Notes: generated from the letters alone by a model not told the origin. A stretch of 64,000 nucleotides of DNA from CALGYY01 sp963678485 (GCA_963678485.1 OY782882.1:3906001-3970000), one strand, 5' to 3'. Counted from the first letter of the stretch, positions 7,886-17,651 are shown. A program made the numbers and translations.

Positions 7886-10800
7886 TTACCTGACAATTGT
7901 CACGGTTCCACGCATTTTGAAATCCTTGCCGGTCGGGTCGCGATACTTCAACACCCAGACGTAAACACCTGCGGGCGCAACTTTATCGTTGATTCGTCCA
8001 TCCCAACCCTGTGAATTATCACCAGAAGTAAATATTGTTTTACCCCAACGATCCCAGACAGTCAATTGGTAGCCTTCATCCAATATTCCGATCATACTTG
8101 GCAGCCAAACATCGTTTAGCTGGTTATTATCCGGCGTGAAAGCGTTAGGAACAAAGATTAATGTTTCAGGATAAATGGTTACATATTTTGTGATACTGTC
8201 AGTACATCCCTGATTTGCAGCAACGATTAGTTGCACCTCGTAAACTCCTGAATCTGAAAACAAATGAGTAGGATTTTCCAGGTTCGATTCGTTTGAATTC
8301 CCTGAACCGGGGTCACCAAAGTTCCAATACCAGAAACTGGAACCAACCGAGGCATCAACAAAGGTAATCAATGGATTCTGCATATTTCCAACCTCAGGAA
8401 TCCAGTAAAAGTCAGCAATTGGTTTGTTGTAAACATTTACTGGTAGCAGTCCTGTGTGCTCGCAGCCATTAATACTGGTAATGGTCAAACTCACAACATA
8501 ATTACCTTCCTCTATGTATATATGGTTAGGGTCGGCCAGATTTGATGTGTTTTCTTCCGAAAGTATATCGCCGAAATTCCATACCCAGGTAGAATCCTGA
8601 ACGAGGGGAGAAGAGTTAAAGATAAACTGAACGTCTAAGGGCTTACAGCCATTTTGAGGTACAGCTTGAAATACGACATCTACAGGAGGATAAATATTGA
8701 CTGTGGCCATGGCTTGTCCAGAACATCCATCTGCATTACTTCCTGTAACAGTATAAGTAATGGTTGATGGTGGCGAAGAGAGTACAGCCGGACCAACCGT
8801 TGTAGTTAATCCTGTCGATGGTGCCCAGGAAAAGTTCGTTGCTCCTGATGCATTTAATGTGGCCGAAGCTCCGTCACAAATAAACGTGCTATTTGGAGTT
8901 ACGCTAACATTGATATTCAACATCACGTAAATGGTTGTATCTGCACTGTTGGTACAATTTGTAGCCGGATCTGTATAGGTATAGGTAATGACATGAGTTC
9001 CGGCACCTGCAGCACCAGGATCAAAGATATTGGCTGTAACGCCAGTTCCGCTATAGGTTCCACCGATTGGATTACCACCCGTAAGCAGGAAAGAAGGAGT
9101 GCTTGCGCAGACATCACCAAAGGGTGCCAAGGTAACAATAGGCAGCGGATTAACTACCTGAGGCTGAACAGCGGTATTGGCGCATGTTGTCGCAGGATCG
9201 GTGTAAGTATACGTGATATTGAAGGTGCCAACACCTGAAACTGCCGGATCAAAGATATCGTTAGAAACTCCATTGCCACTGTAGCTTCCACCTGCCGGTG
9301 AACCGCCGGTAAGCGAGAATGATGCACCGTCGATGCAAATGTCGGCCAGCGCAGTTTGTGTAACCACAGGCAGCGCATTTACAACCAGGGTGGTAGTGGC
9401 GGTATTAGTACATGAATTTCCGTCAGTGTATGTGTAAACGATATTATGTGTTCCAAGACCAGCATTGGCTGCGGTAAAAATGCTACCTACCACACCAGGT
9501 CCTGAATATACGCCACCAGCAGGACTGCCTCCTGTTAAAGCATAGGCAGGAGTATTCAGGCAAGCACTCGTTTGTGCTGCAAGTGTCACCGTTGGTAAAG
9601 GATTGACCGTAATAGTGCTGGTATCGCGGTTGGTGCATCCGTTGCCATCGGTATAAGTGTAAATAATGTTGTGAGTTCCTGCTCCGGCCACAGAGGATGT
9701 GAAATTATTTGCAGCTACGCCGAGACCACTGTAGGTTCCACCTGCGGGTGTGCCGCCGGTAAGCGCGAAGACTGGTGTGTTAATACATGTAGAAGCCAGT
9801 ACAGGAAGTGTAACAATGGGTAATTGAATCAAGTTGACAATGGCTGCTCCATTAGAAGAACCGGGACAGTTGGCGTCAGTAACACTGGTAACTGTATAAA
9901 CTCCACCTACTGAAGTTGTAAAAGTGTATGGTGAGCTTGCAATTCCAGTCACTGTGGTTGACGTCGAACCATTGGTATAGGTAATATCCCATGGGCCAGT
10001 GCCTGTAAGAGCAATGCTAACAGTTGCTGTAGTTACACCATTATTGCAGATGTTACCTCCACCAGATACTGTGGCGGTGGGCATTGAATTTACTGATACT
10101 GTTGTTGTGGTTTGACTTGTACATCCTCCGGTGTTTCCAACGATGGTGTAGGTAGTAGACGCTGTTGGATTAGCAGTAACAACTGATCCTGTGGTACCTG
10201 AAAGCCCGGTAGGCGGCGACCATGTGTAAGAGGTCGCGCCACTTGCAGTGAGGGTGGTGTTTTGTGAGTTGCAAATAGTCGGATTGGCTGGTGTAATAGT
10301 TACTGCAGGGACAGTTGCAATACTCATTGTGAGACTTTGTGATGCCGAACAACCTCCGCCCGTTCCAGTCACTGTGTATGAAGTAGTAGCATTCACTGTT
10401 GGCGTGATTTGACTTCCTGTTGGTCCGGTACTCCATGCATAGGTGGTTCCCGCCATATTACTTGTAGCATCTATGGTAACAACAGTGCCCGGACAAACGG
10501 GTCCAATGGGGTTAGCTGTCAGAGTAATGACTGGGGAAGGATTTACGTTCACCGTGGCTCCGGCTCCTGCAGAACATGCACCTGATGCGCCTAAAACAGT
10601 ATATGTTGTGGTGGCAGTTGGAGACGCAGTAACGCTTGTACCCGTTGTTGCTGATAAGCCTGTAGCAGGAGACCAAGTGTAGGATGTACCACCAGAAGCT
10701 GTAAGTACAGTGGAACCGCCATTACATATTGTCGAAGTTAACGGACTTACTGACACTGATGGTCCTGTTATATTAAAGTTAAGTGATGTGGGATTCGCCA

Positions 10801-11683
10801 GATTACCGCATAAGTCGGAAACAGAACCAGCAGTATTAACTAGATTTACTGAATAACTTCCAGCCGTGGTCATGTCAGGAATAACAGTCAGTGTAAATGA
10901 AGATTCTTGATTTCCTCCAACCGCACATGCAGCACCGGTCACAAAGCTCACTGTATATGGACCACCGGGGCCAGTGACTGTGAAATCTCCGGTTGAAACA
11001 GTACTGCACAATACATTTTCAGAAAAAGTAACATCTAAGGTGGCTGCCCCGCAAACCACCGGAGTAACCAATGTGTTCATTACCGGGGGTACATTATCAA
11101 AAATTGAGGCTGAAGAAGCCGTAAAATCAAGCGTATATCCGCTGTTTGATGCGGAGAAATTATCAACCATTAAAACATAGGTCTGGCCTGCAGCGGCTGG
11201 TATTGGCGCATTGTACTGCGAACATCCATTGGGCCCTTCACACCAGTAACCACTAATACCGTTGGGTCCGGTTAACCCGGGAGTAGCGCAATAATTACAG
11301 CTTACCTGCATTCCACCACTATAAATATCGCTGCAACCATTTGTGGAAATATTGTAAACAGCCCAATCATAATCATCCGCAGGATCAATAGGATTAATTC
11401 CAAAATTAATTAATCCAGCAGTTTGTGTAGTGAAAATGAACCATGTGGTGTTCTTTTCCCCGGCAGAAATACAGCTGTTTGGACACTGATTTACACTCGC
11501 AGCTCCCAATACCGGAATATCCATATAATTCCCAGTTCCATGCACTGAACTGCTAAAAGTATAAACCGTCTGACAAACAGGAATGGCCCCAAGACAGTCT
11601 GCATTGGTGGGAACCTGAGCTTTTGCTAATATGACGGTGAAGAAAAGTAATAGTGATAATAGGCAACGGAGATATGCTTTCAT
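7886..11683 (-). CDS. Large secreted Ig/PKD-repeat protein with T9SS type B (gliding-motility) sorting domain
   Basis: This 1265-residue protein begins with a signal peptide (cleavage after AKAQ). An N-terminal jelly-roll-like part is followed by several Ig-like repeats (TASGGTSYTWSP... and variants), four tandem ~75-residue repeats carrying GGTPAGGTYSGxGV and YTYTD, another Ig-like repeat, and two PKD domains (WVWNFGD, FWYWNFGD). The last ~90 residues (FVPNAFTPDNNQLNDVW ... WDRWG ... GWDG ... GVYVWVLKY) are a type B sorting domain. The protein is therefore exported by the type IX system to the cell surface or medium, probably as an adhesin or matrix component. It has its own promoter at 11716-11746. 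Confidence 0.93.
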   Translation of the reverse strand: MKAYLRCLLSLLLFFTVILAKAQVPTNADCLGAIPVCQTVYTFSSSVHGTGNYMDIPVLGAASVNQCPNSCISAGEKNTTWFIFTTQTAGLINFGINPIDPADDYDWAVYNISTNGCSDIYSGGMQVSCNYCATPGLTGPNGISGYWCEGPNGCSQYNAPIPAAAGQTYVLMVDNFSASNSGYTLDFTASSASIFDNVPPVMNTLVTPVVCGAATLDVTFSENVLCSTVSTGDFTVTGPGGPYTVSFVTGAACAVGGNQESSFTLTVIPDMTTAGSYSVNLVNTAGSVSDLCGNLANPTSLNFNITGPSVSVSPLTSTICNGGSTVLTASGGTSYTWSPATGLSATTGTSVTASPTATTTYTVLGASGACSAGAGATVNVNPSPVITLTANPIGPVCPGTVVTIDATSNMAGTTYAWSTGPTGSQITPTVNATTSYTVTGTGGGCSASQSLTMSIATVPAVTITPANPTICNSQNTTLTASGATSYTWSPPTGLSGTTGSVVTANPTASTTYTIVGNTGGCTSQTTTTVSVNSMPTATVSGGGNICNNGVTTATVSIALTGTGPWDITYTNGSTSTTVTGIASSPYTFTTSVGGVYTVTSVTDANCPGSSNGAAIVNLIQLPIVTLPVLASTCINTPVFALTGGTPAGGTYSGLGVAANNFTSSVAGAGTHNIIYTYTDGNGCTNRDTSTITVNPLPTVTLAAQTSACLNTPAYALTGGSPAGGVYSGPGVVGSIFTAANAGLGTHNIVYTYTDGNSCTNTATTTLVVNALPVVTQTALADICIDGASFSLTGGSPAGGSYSGNGVSNDIFDPAVSGVGTFNITYTYTDPATTCANTAVQPQVVNPLPIVTLAPFGDVCASTPSFLLTGGNPIGGTYSGTGVTANIFDPGAAGAGTHVITYTYTDPATNCTNSADTTIYVMLNINVSVTPNSTFICDGASATLNASGATNFSWAPSTGLTTTVGPAVLSSPPSTITYTVTGSNADGCSGQAMATVNIYPPVDVVFQAVPQNGCKPLDVQFIFNSSPLVQDSTWVWNFGDILSEENTSNLADPNHIYIEEGNYVVSLTITSINGCEHTGLLPVNVYNKPIADFYWIPEVGNMQNPLITFVDASVGSSFWYWNFGDPGSGNSNESNLENPTHLFSDSGVYEVQLIVAANQGCTDSITKYVTIYPETLIFVPNAFTPDNNQLNDVWLPSMIGILDEGYQLTVWDRWGKTIFTSGDNSQGWDGRINDKVAPAGVYVWVLKYRDPTGKDFKMRGTVTIVR

Positions 11684-11715
11684 AAACCAACGGTTTAGTT
11701 ATCAATGATCGTTTT

Positions 11716-11746
11716 CAAAAATACATAAAAATATCTAAGGAACAAA
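11716..11746 (-). promoter_or_regulatory. Bacteroidota promoter (TTTG-N19-TATTTTTG) of the type B T9SS protein
   Basis: On the minus strand TTTG (11743-11746) is separated by 19 bases from TATTTTTG (11716-11723), a full match to the -33/-7 consensus. The leader to the ATG at 11683 is about 25-30 bases. Confidence 0.7.
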
Positions 11747-11883
11747 GATTATTGAAATTATACATAATTATAAACAAAAGTTTTGTACGCAATACCATGA
11801 CGACATGTTGCACTTTTTGGTTGCTTTGTTCGGAAATTCTATGATAAATAATTCGTTAATAATTTAGAAAAAATCTAAATAAG

Positions 11884-11915
11884 CTTGACAAGCCGTTCTT
11901 ATTGACGTATCTTTG
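11884..11915 (+). promoter_or_regulatory. Bacteroidota promoter of the glutathione peroxidase gene
   Basis: CTTG at 11884-11887 lies 20 bases before TATCTTTG at 11908-11915, close to the TTTG/TAnnTTTG consensus. It is 40 bases upstream of the start codon. Confidence 0.6.
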
Positions 11916-11954
11916 TGTAGAAATTATATTTCAAATTATTATTAATAAGTTAAT

Positions 11955-12521
11955 ATGCAACATTATATGAAATTCGCTAAAAATTTGCCGCTGTTTGTGC
12001 TTCTGGGTCTCGGTGCAACTGAAGTCCCCGCTCAATCGAATATTACTCTTCACGATTTCACAGTTACCTCACTTGATGGGAAGGAATTTCCACTTTCTCA
12101 GCTTAAAGGTAAGAAGGTTCTGGTTGTGAATACTGCTTCAAAGTGTGGATTTACACCACAATATGCCGACCTTGAGGCGCTGTATCAGAAATATGGTGGT
12201 GATCATTTTGTGATTATTGGTTTTCCTGCCAATAATTTTCTTCGTCAGGAACCGGGCAGTAACGAACAGATAAAGGACTTCTGTACAAAGAATTATGGAG
12301 TCACTTTCCCTATGATGTCGAAAATTTCTGTCAGAGGAGGCGATAAAGCGCCCATTTATAAATGGCTAACATCCAAAAAAGAAAATGGAGTGGCTGATGC
12401 AAAGGTCACTTGGAATTTTCAAAAATTCCTTATAGACGAGAATGGTAAATGGGTTGCGACCTATCCACCTTCGGAGAAACCGACATCTGCTAAAATTATC
12501 GCTTGGATTGAGGGGCGATAA
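11955..12521 (+). CDS. Glutathione peroxidase-family thiol peroxidase, exported
   Basis: This 188-residue Cys-type GPx has an N-terminal signal sequence ending near VPAQS, so it acts outside the cytoplasm. The peroxidatic cysteine is Cys64 in NTASKCGFT. The second signature reads GFPANNFLRQEPGSN, where the usual catalytic Gln is replaced by Asn, and the WNFQKF tryptophan is present. It is likely a thioredoxin-dependent peroxidase rather than a true glutathione enzyme. An internal ATG at 11967 is an alternative start. Its stop codon abuts the stop of the converging cysQ gene with no gap. Confidence 0.88.
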   Translation: MQHYMKFAKNLPLFVLLGLGATEVPAQSNITLHDFTVTSLDGKEFPLSQLKGKKVLVVNTASKCGFTPQYADLEALYQKYGGDHFVIIGFPANNFLRQEPGSNEQIKDFCTKNYGVTFPMMSKISVRGGDKAPIYKWLTSKKENGVADAKVTWNFQKFLIDENGKWVATYPPSEKPTSAKIIAWIEGR

Positions 12522-13334
12522 TTATTCATCCCTCATAACAATGAAGCCGGGATTGAGCAGATTTTCTTTGTTGTACTGAACCGCAGTCTGACTGGCATGT
12601 ATGAGCACTAGACAACCGCTGCTTTCAGCTATTGCATGACCAGCTGCAGTGTCCCATTCCATTGTTGGTGCAAAGCGAGGATATAAGTCTGCACTACCTT
12701 CGGCTACAGAGCAAAACTTTAATGAGCTTCCATGCGAGCGAAGTTCCAGATCTGGATATTTTGTTTTTAATCGATCAATAAAATCCTTGGTCTCTTTGTT
12801 CATATGACTTCTGCTGCCCATTACAACATACGGTCGGTTCTTTTTATCGAGAGGCAATCGGTTCGAAATATGAATTAATTGCCGCAACGAAGATTGCCCA
12901 TCCCAGCTCTGGCGCACGTTCTCCATTTTCCATGCACCCAGCGAAGGCGTAGCAAAATAGAGCAAATCGGGGACTGGTGCATAAACTACCCCCATTTCAG
13001 GGTGACCGGCTGCAATGAGTGCGATGTTTACTGTGAACTCACCATTGCCGTTAATAAATTCCTTAGTGCCGTCAAGCGGATCACACAACCAGTATAACGG
13101 CCATTGACTGCGGATTTCATAAGGAACCGATTCCTCTTCTTCACTAATCAATGGTAAAGCTGAGTCAGTCAGAATGTTCTTAATAATCTTGTTTGCAGCG
13201 ATATCTGCAGTGGTTAAAGGCGAAGCATCTTCTTTGTAATCAACAGAAAACCCCGACCTATAGATCTGATTAATCGCTTTCCCTGCATCTACTGCGGCTT
13301 TAATAGCCATAAGCAGTAATTCTTCTTCCATCAT
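12522..13334 (-). CDS. cysQ: 3'(2'),5'-bisphosphate nucleotidase (CysQ)
   Basis: A 270-residue member of the inositol-monophosphatase superfamily. The metal-binding motif DPLDGTKEFINGNGEF at ~87-102 is the CysQ form, with an upstream ISEEEE for metal ligation and a C-terminal WDTAAGHAI. It hydrolyses 3'-phosphoadenosine 5'-phosphate, a by-product of sulfate assimilation and sulfotransfer. It is the last gene of the minus-strand run that includes the ketosynthases, 29 bases after the dehydratase gene, so it may share their transcript even though its role is unrelated. Confidence 0.9.
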   Translation of the reverse strand: MMEEELLLMAIKAAVDAGKAINQIYRSGFSVDYKEDASPLTTADIAANKIIKNILTDSALPLISEEEESVPYEIRSQWPLYWLCDPLDGTKEFINGNGEFTVNIALIAAGHPEMGVVYAPVPDLLYFATPSLGAWKMENVRQSWDGQSSLRQLIHISNRLPLDKKNRPYVVMGSRSHMNKETKDFIDRLKTKYPDLELRSHGSSLKFCSVAEGSADLYPRFAPTMEWDTAAGHAIAESSGCLVLIHASQTAVQYNKENLLNPGFIVMRDE

Positions 13335-13363
13335 CTATCCTTCAATCTTACATTAATACTCAT

Positions 13364-13744
13364 TTAGCGAAAGCTTCCACGAAACTTCATAAAGGTGTGT
13401 TCACCGTGACTGATTACCACGTTGACATGTACCAGTTCATCTCCGGGATGCTTGATCTTGTAGTCTAATTCAATGTCTGGATTTTCGATAGGGTTGATTA
13501 TACTCAAAAACTTGACTTCATCGGCCTTAACCATGATGAGTGCTTTGTCGAAATGTTGCGATAGGGTTTCTTTGATCATTTGAATAATGCAAACACCGGG
13601 AACCACCGGATTGCCCGGGAAATGTCCTTCATAAATGGTATGAGCAGCATTCAATTGTAAGGCCGCATGAAGCTTGTCGGGATTGTCTTCATCGTACTGA
13701 AGATCCGTAATCGTGAAAAAGTTATTTAATAATAAATCGTTCAT
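13364..13744 (-). CDS. 3-hydroxyacyl-ACP dehydratase-like hot-dog protein (FabZ-type)
   Basis: This 126-residue single hot-dog domain carries the FabZ signature EGHFPGNPVVPGV, whose His is the catalytic base. The Glu/Asp normally found on the following helix is Gln or displaced here (CIIQMIKE), as in many divergent copies of flexirubin/aryl-polyene loci. It probably dehydrates a hydroxyacyl-ACP made by the upstream ketosynthase pair. It overlaps the lolA-like gene by 23 bases, indicating one transcript. Confidence 0.8.
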   Translation of the reverse strand: MNDLLLNNFFTITDLQYDEDNPDKLHAALQLNAAHTIYEGHFPGNPVVPGVCIIQMIKETLSQHFDKALIMVKADEVKFLSIINPIENPDIELDYKIKHPGDELVHVNVVISHGEHTFMKFRGSFR

Positions 13745-14378
13745 CGCTTATGGGTTTATTGATCTGTTTTTCAGAAAAAGTAATATCTGTGAGGTCGCCT
13801 CCCGTTTCAAACATTTTTATTCCTGAAACCGAAAGGTCCGTTTTTTCAAATGTGACAACAATCTTTAAAAAATATCCTGAATATTGTTCCGAAACAGGCT
13901 TCATCTCTACTTTGTAGAAGAGATCGTTCTCAAAATATTTCACCGCAAAATCAGTATGATCATCAAGTAAACTCCCATCAACCATCGATGCCAGTTTAGT
14001 GTTCATTTCCAGAAACTGTGCATTTGCCGTCATGTCAAATTGATTGGAATGTGCTTCGTCCTTAATCATAATTTTGGTTCCATTGATAATGATGATATAC
14101 ACAAAGGGATTAGTGTATTCCCATCTCACCATATTGCCTTTTTTGTAGGCAAAGAGCCCATTCGATACTACAGGTTTTTTCAGCATCTTCATGCATTTTC
14201 GCTGAGTAAACGAACATTGCATGCTGTTAAAGGAGGACGAAAAGTTCTTTAACTTAACCTTAAAGGCACTGGTGTCCTTCATTGCCCGAAACGTTGTATC
14301 CACTGGAAGCGAGGCCTGTGTTTGCGATACAATTAGGCAAAATATGATAAAAAATCCTATGCGTGTTATTGTTTTCAT
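13722..14378 (-). CDS. LolA-like outer-membrane lipoprotein carrier
   Basis: From the ATG at 14378 the protein has 218 residues and a signal peptide (hydrophobic run, cleavage near QTQAS). This start lies four bases after the stop of the deacetylase gene; the longer frame from 14435 would overlap that gene. The mature part has the LolA-type order: FTQRKCMKMLKKPVVSNG, a MVRWEYTNP strand, then alternating beta strands. LolA homologues inside flexirubin and aryl-polyene clusters are thought to help move the lipidic product or its carrier across the periplasm, and that role is inferred here from the neighbours. Confidence 0.8.
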   Translation of the reverse strand: MKTITRIGFFIIFCLIVSQTQASLPVDTTFRAMKDTSAFKVKLKNFSSSFNSMQCSFTQRKCMKMLKKPVVSNGLFAYKKGNMVRWEYTNPFVYIIIINGTKIMIKDEAHSNQFDMTANAQFLEMNTKLASMVDGSLLDDHTDFAVKYFENDLFYKVEMKPVSEQYSGYFLKIVVTFEKTDLSVSGIKMFETGGDLTDITFSEKQINKPISDERFIIK

Positions 14379-14382
14379 TATT

Positions 14383-15183
14383 TTAATTGATAGCAGTTTC
14401 AGCACTTGTGTCTTCGAGATAGGGAGGTGTTCCAATGATTATTTCGGGTAATACCACTTGTAATTTTTTTTCAGCCAACATAATTAAAATCCGTTCAACA
14501 ATAGCTGGCATATCCTTGCGAATGTCGTGCATCAGTAATATATCGCCACCTTTAGTTTTCTTCATACGATCCATAACTCCATCCGGGTCTTTTATTACAG
14601 TGTCTAACGACCGCACACTCCAGCCAATCGGTATGAAACCGGATTTCTTCAGTGCCTTTTTCATCATAGGATTGGTCACACCATAAGGTGGCCTGAACCA
14701 TCTGATTTTTTTTCCAGTAATATCAAAAATCACCGCTTGCGATTTCATGAATTCTTTCAGCATTTTGAATGCTGGAAAAAAGTCGAAATAATAGGAATGT
14801 CCATACGTATGATTAGCCAGTGTATGACCTTCCTGGATGATACGTTTTACCAGTTCTGGCTGTTCTTCAGCCTTTTTTCCGATGAGGAAAAATACTGCTT
14901 TTGCATTATGTTTTTTCAAAACATCAAGTACAAGGGGAGTGGTCTCTGCATCGGGACCATCGTCAAAGCTTAGTACTACGCCATCTTTCACTGTCGGATT
15001 TTTGCAAATGACCGGAAAATGAAAATTGCTGTCAACACGGAATGAGCCAATGTTGATGATCAGCATATACACTAAGCCAAGAACAAGATACCACCATCCA
15101 CTCACATGGGTAACGAAATGCAAAAGGTTCAATGTGAGCAAACACGCGAACAGAAAGGTATTGGTGCGATTGAATGTTAGCAT
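14383..15183 (-). CDS. Polysaccharide deacetylase family protein (NodB homology)
   Basis: A 266-residue protein with two N-terminal membrane segments and a NodB domain. Motif 1 is LSFDDGPD, motif 2 is HTYGH (HxxxH zinc pair), motif 3 is RWFRPPYG and the final motif is ILLMHD, so the catalytic and zinc ligands appear intact. Such genes recur in flexirubin-type clusters, where the substrate is not established. It overlaps the ketosynthase-like gene upstream by seven bases. Confidence 0.85.
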   Translation of the reverse strand: MLTFNRTNTFLFACLLTLNLLHFVTHVSGWWYLVLGLVYMLIINIGSFRVDSNFHFPVICKNPTVKDGVVLSFDDGPDAETTPLVLDVLKKHNAKAVFFLIGKKAEEQPELVKRIIQEGHTLANHTYGHSYYFDFFPAFKMLKEFMKSQAVIFDITGKKIRWFRPPYGVTNPMMKKALKKSGFIPIGWSVRSLDTVIKDPDGVMDRMKKTKGGDILLMHDIRKDMPAIVERILIMLAEKKLQVVLPEIIIGTPPYLEDTSAETAIN

Positions 15184-16238
15184 GAACTTACCAGCATTAA
15201 CGCATGATCGGTTCCCATATAATGATTGTATATGAGAATATTTTTAAAATCCTTCATTGCAGGACCCGATAATTGAACGCTTGCAGGTACCTTTTTTTGT
15301 TGAAGTATGGATGCTGAAAGCCATGCAGCAAATGAAGAAGCAGTCATATATTCTCCGCAAAGATATTTGAACGCAAGTATTGATTTCCCTGCAAAACTTG
15401 TTTCAAGTAAGGGTTGATAAATCTTATCATATTTGGGCCAGCCATTACGTCCAATCATTACAGCATCAATATCATTGATACCCAGTCCGGCTTTTTCGAG
15501 CAATTGCGTAATTGCGTCTTGTACCACTTTTTCAGAAGCTGGTTTGTAAATCATATCAAGACCGTTGAATACCGCCATGGCACCTTCGTTAGCTGACTGC
15601 AATGTGAAAAACACAGAACCCTCACCAGCCAGAGTACCACGCTTTTTATCGCTGTATAAATCGAATCCCTCAGAGGTCTCTTGTTTCCATTGACCCAGAC
15701 GAGTAGTAATTCCTAAATAATCTTTAGTTAATTCATCGATACCACCAACAAGCACATTTGAAGCTTCACCGCTGTTGAGCATCATCATAGCGTCCATAAG
15801 GGCACTTTCGAACGAAAAGCCACGGTGAACATAGGCAAAATTATAGTTGTTGCATTTAAGCAGCAATGCGATTTGTCCGGCAATGGTATTATGTGTGGAT
15901 TGTATAAAGGCAGTGGGGGTGAGGAATTGCTCTTTATCTTTAATCAGTGAAGACAGGAATGCTCCTGTGTCTTCCATACAACCAAGGCCAGTGCCGGTGA
16001 TGATAGCATCGGGTTTTTCAATGCCAGCGTCTTTCAAACTTTTCAGCGCAGCTGCAACCCCCATTTTTACTACACGACTCATGCGTCGTATCAGCGCGGG
16101 ATTGATGATTTCTTTATAATCCGGTTCCACACATTTCATGATGCGCTGTGCAGGAATCACCGCTTGATCGTTGAATAATCCTCCGTGATAACTTTCCTGA
16201 GGACTGATGGCGCTTATAGATTTTATATATGCTTGCAT
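15177..16238 (-). CDS. Ketosynthase-fold chain-length-factor-like protein lacking all catalytic residues
   Basis: A 353-residue thiolase-fold protein related to beta-ketoacyl synthases. Aligned with the neighbouring KS, the active-site Cys position is Gly (RGFSFES in place of TACSSSV). The first His motif (VHGTGT) is replaced by a GRNGWPKYD segment, and the second (FTGHTLGA) by LCGEYMTAS. It is therefore expected to be inactive alone and to form a heterodimer with the adjacent KS as a chain-length factor, as in aromatic polyene systems. It starts 20 bases downstream of the KS gene, which supports pairing. Confidence 0.8.
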   Translation of the reverse strand: MQAYIKSISAISPQESYHGGLFNDQAVIPAQRIMKCVEPDYKEIINPALIRRMSRVVKMGVAAALKSLKDAGIEKPDAIITGTGLGCMEDTGAFLSSLIKDKEQFLTPTAFIQSTHNTIAGQIALLLKCNNYNFAYVHRGFSFESALMDAMMMLNSGEASNVLVGGIDELTKDYLGITTRLGQWKQETSEGFDLYSDKKRGTLAGEGSVFFTLQSANEGAMAVFNGLDMIYKPASEKVVQDAITQLLEKAGLGINDIDAVMIGRNGWPKYDKIYQPLLETSFAGKSILAFKYLCGEYMTASSFAAWLSASILQQKKVPASVQLSGPAMKDFKNILIYNHYMGTDHALMLVSSC

Positions 16239-16257
16239 TGCTCGTTAGTCTTAAAGA

Positions 16258-17469
16258 TTAGATCGCCGGTTTAGAAAAAATTGCAGTGGAGTTGTTACCT
16301 CCGAAACCAAAGGAATTGCTTAATACATGTTGTATATCGGCACCTTTAATAAGGCTGGTGTTGGGAACTACCTCTAATTCATGCATCGGGGTGGCAAAGT
16401 TCAGGTTAGGATAAATCAATCCATGCTGAAGCGACAACACAGAAAGCACAGCTTCTATTCCACCTGCTGCACCTAGGGTGTGTCCTGTAAAGGGTTTGGT
16501 ACTGCTGAATGGAGGAAGTTTTTCCCCAAAGATATTCCGCATTGCCGTTCCTTCCGAAAGATCGTTGTTTTGAGTACCGGTGCCGTGCACATTAATATAA
16601 CTGATGTCTTCAGCCTTTAGGCCGCTCATGGCCAATGCATTTTTCATGGCTAGTGTTGCGCCGTGACCATCAGGCGATGAGGCTGTTTGATGGAATGCGT
16701 CATTAGCATTAGCGTATCCAGCAAGGATTGCCAGCGGTTTAGCATTACGTGCTTTCACCGAGCGCTCAGATTCGAGGACTACGTAGCCGGCACCTTCGCC
16801 CAAATTCAGCCCGGTACGGGAATCGTCGAATGGGCGACAATGCTGCTTATCGAGTATCATCAAAGTGTTGAAACCATTAATGGTGAAACGAGTAATGCAA
16901 TCGGTTCCACCTGCAATAACACAATCAACAAAGCCACTTTTTATCAGCTTCGAAGCATAAATCAATGAATTCACCGAAGAAGAACATGCCGTACTTATCG
17001 TGCTGATTAGCCTGGTTGCACCCAGTAATTCAGCAATAGTTTCGGTGCTGTCGCCACAATCGTGTGCTACTACATTGCGCAGTCTGCCTTTTGACTGATC
17101 TTCATAATATTCTGCAATGAAATTCTCCGTACGATCCATTCCACCAACCGATGTGGCAGACACAAATCCAGTATGCGATTGCTTTACATCAATCCCTGAA
17201 TTTTCTAATGCTTCACGGGCAGCGATAAGGCCTAGCAAGGTTGTCCGCGTAATTTCTTTATGAAAACCTGCAGGAATACAGGCCAAATCGCGTAATTCCT
17301 CGTTGCTGAGTTTTACTTCCCCAACTGGAATAATGCCTTTATGTATAGTCTCCGTATGCGTAATCGGGCCGATGCCGTGCCTGCCCTGAAGCAACGAATC
17401 AAGGTTGTGGGAAACGTCGTTACCAATGGCCGAGATTATCCCTATACCTGTAATATAAACTTTCTCCAT
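16258..17469 (-). CDS. Beta-ketoacyl-ACP synthase (FabF-like) of a flexirubin/aryl-polyene-type locus
   Basis: A 403-residue ketosynthase with an intact triad: Cys in STACSSSVNS, His in NVHGTGT and His in KPFTGHTLGAAGG. It condenses malonyl-ACP with acyl-ACP. Its place at the head of an operon with an inactive KS partner, a dehydratase, LolA and a deacetylase points to specialised polyene or aryl-lipid synthesis rather than housekeeping fatty-acid synthesis. No acyl carrier protein, ketoreductase or acyltransferase gene lies beside it, so those parts would have to come from elsewhere. The promoter is at 17491-17498. Confidence 0.88.
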   Translation of the reverse strand: MEKVYITGIGIISAIGNDVSHNLDSLLQGRHGIGPITHTETIHKGIIPVGEVKLSNEELRDLACIPAGFHKEITRTTLLGLIAAREALENSGIDVKQSHTGFVSATSVGGMDRTENFIAEYYEDQSKGRLRNVVAHDCGDSTETIAELLGATRLISTISTACSSSVNSLIYASKLIKSGFVDCVIAGGTDCITRFTINGFNTLMILDKQHCRPFDDSRTGLNLGEGAGYVVLESERSVKARNAKPLAILAGYANANDAFHQTASSPDGHGATLAMKNALAMSGLKAEDISYINVHGTGTQNNDLSEGTAMRNIFGEKLPPFSSTKPFTGHTLGAAGGIEAVLSVLSLQHGLIYPNLNFATPMHELEVVPNTSLIKGADIQHVLSNSFGFGGNNSTAIFSKPAI

Positions 17470-17490
17470 CTGCGCTTTCTATTGGAAGTG

Positions 17491-17498
17491 CAAAGGTA
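17491..17498 (-). promoter_or_regulatory. -7 element (TACCTTTG) of the ketosynthase operon
   Basis: On the minus strand TACCTTTG matches TAnnTTTG, about 20 bases before the ATG at 17469, which implies a very short leader. An A-tract precedes it and no clear -33 TTTG is seen. Confidence 0.55.
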
Positions 17499-17651
17499 AA
17501 CATTTTTTTTTGCCCCGACTTATACGGCAGCTGGCTGTAAACCAGATATGTTGTTTCACTGTAAATTCATGAAAACCCTGCTTTTCCTTGCTTTCAAAAT
17601 ACTGCAGTCCGGAAAACGAACAGCCTTTATTTACCTTATCGACTTTATGCC

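Noticed and set aside
12879..13097. Plus-strand open frame inside cysQ, and many similar frames inside large genes
   Set aside because: They are shadows of well-supported genes on the other strand, without promoter, signal or family pattern.
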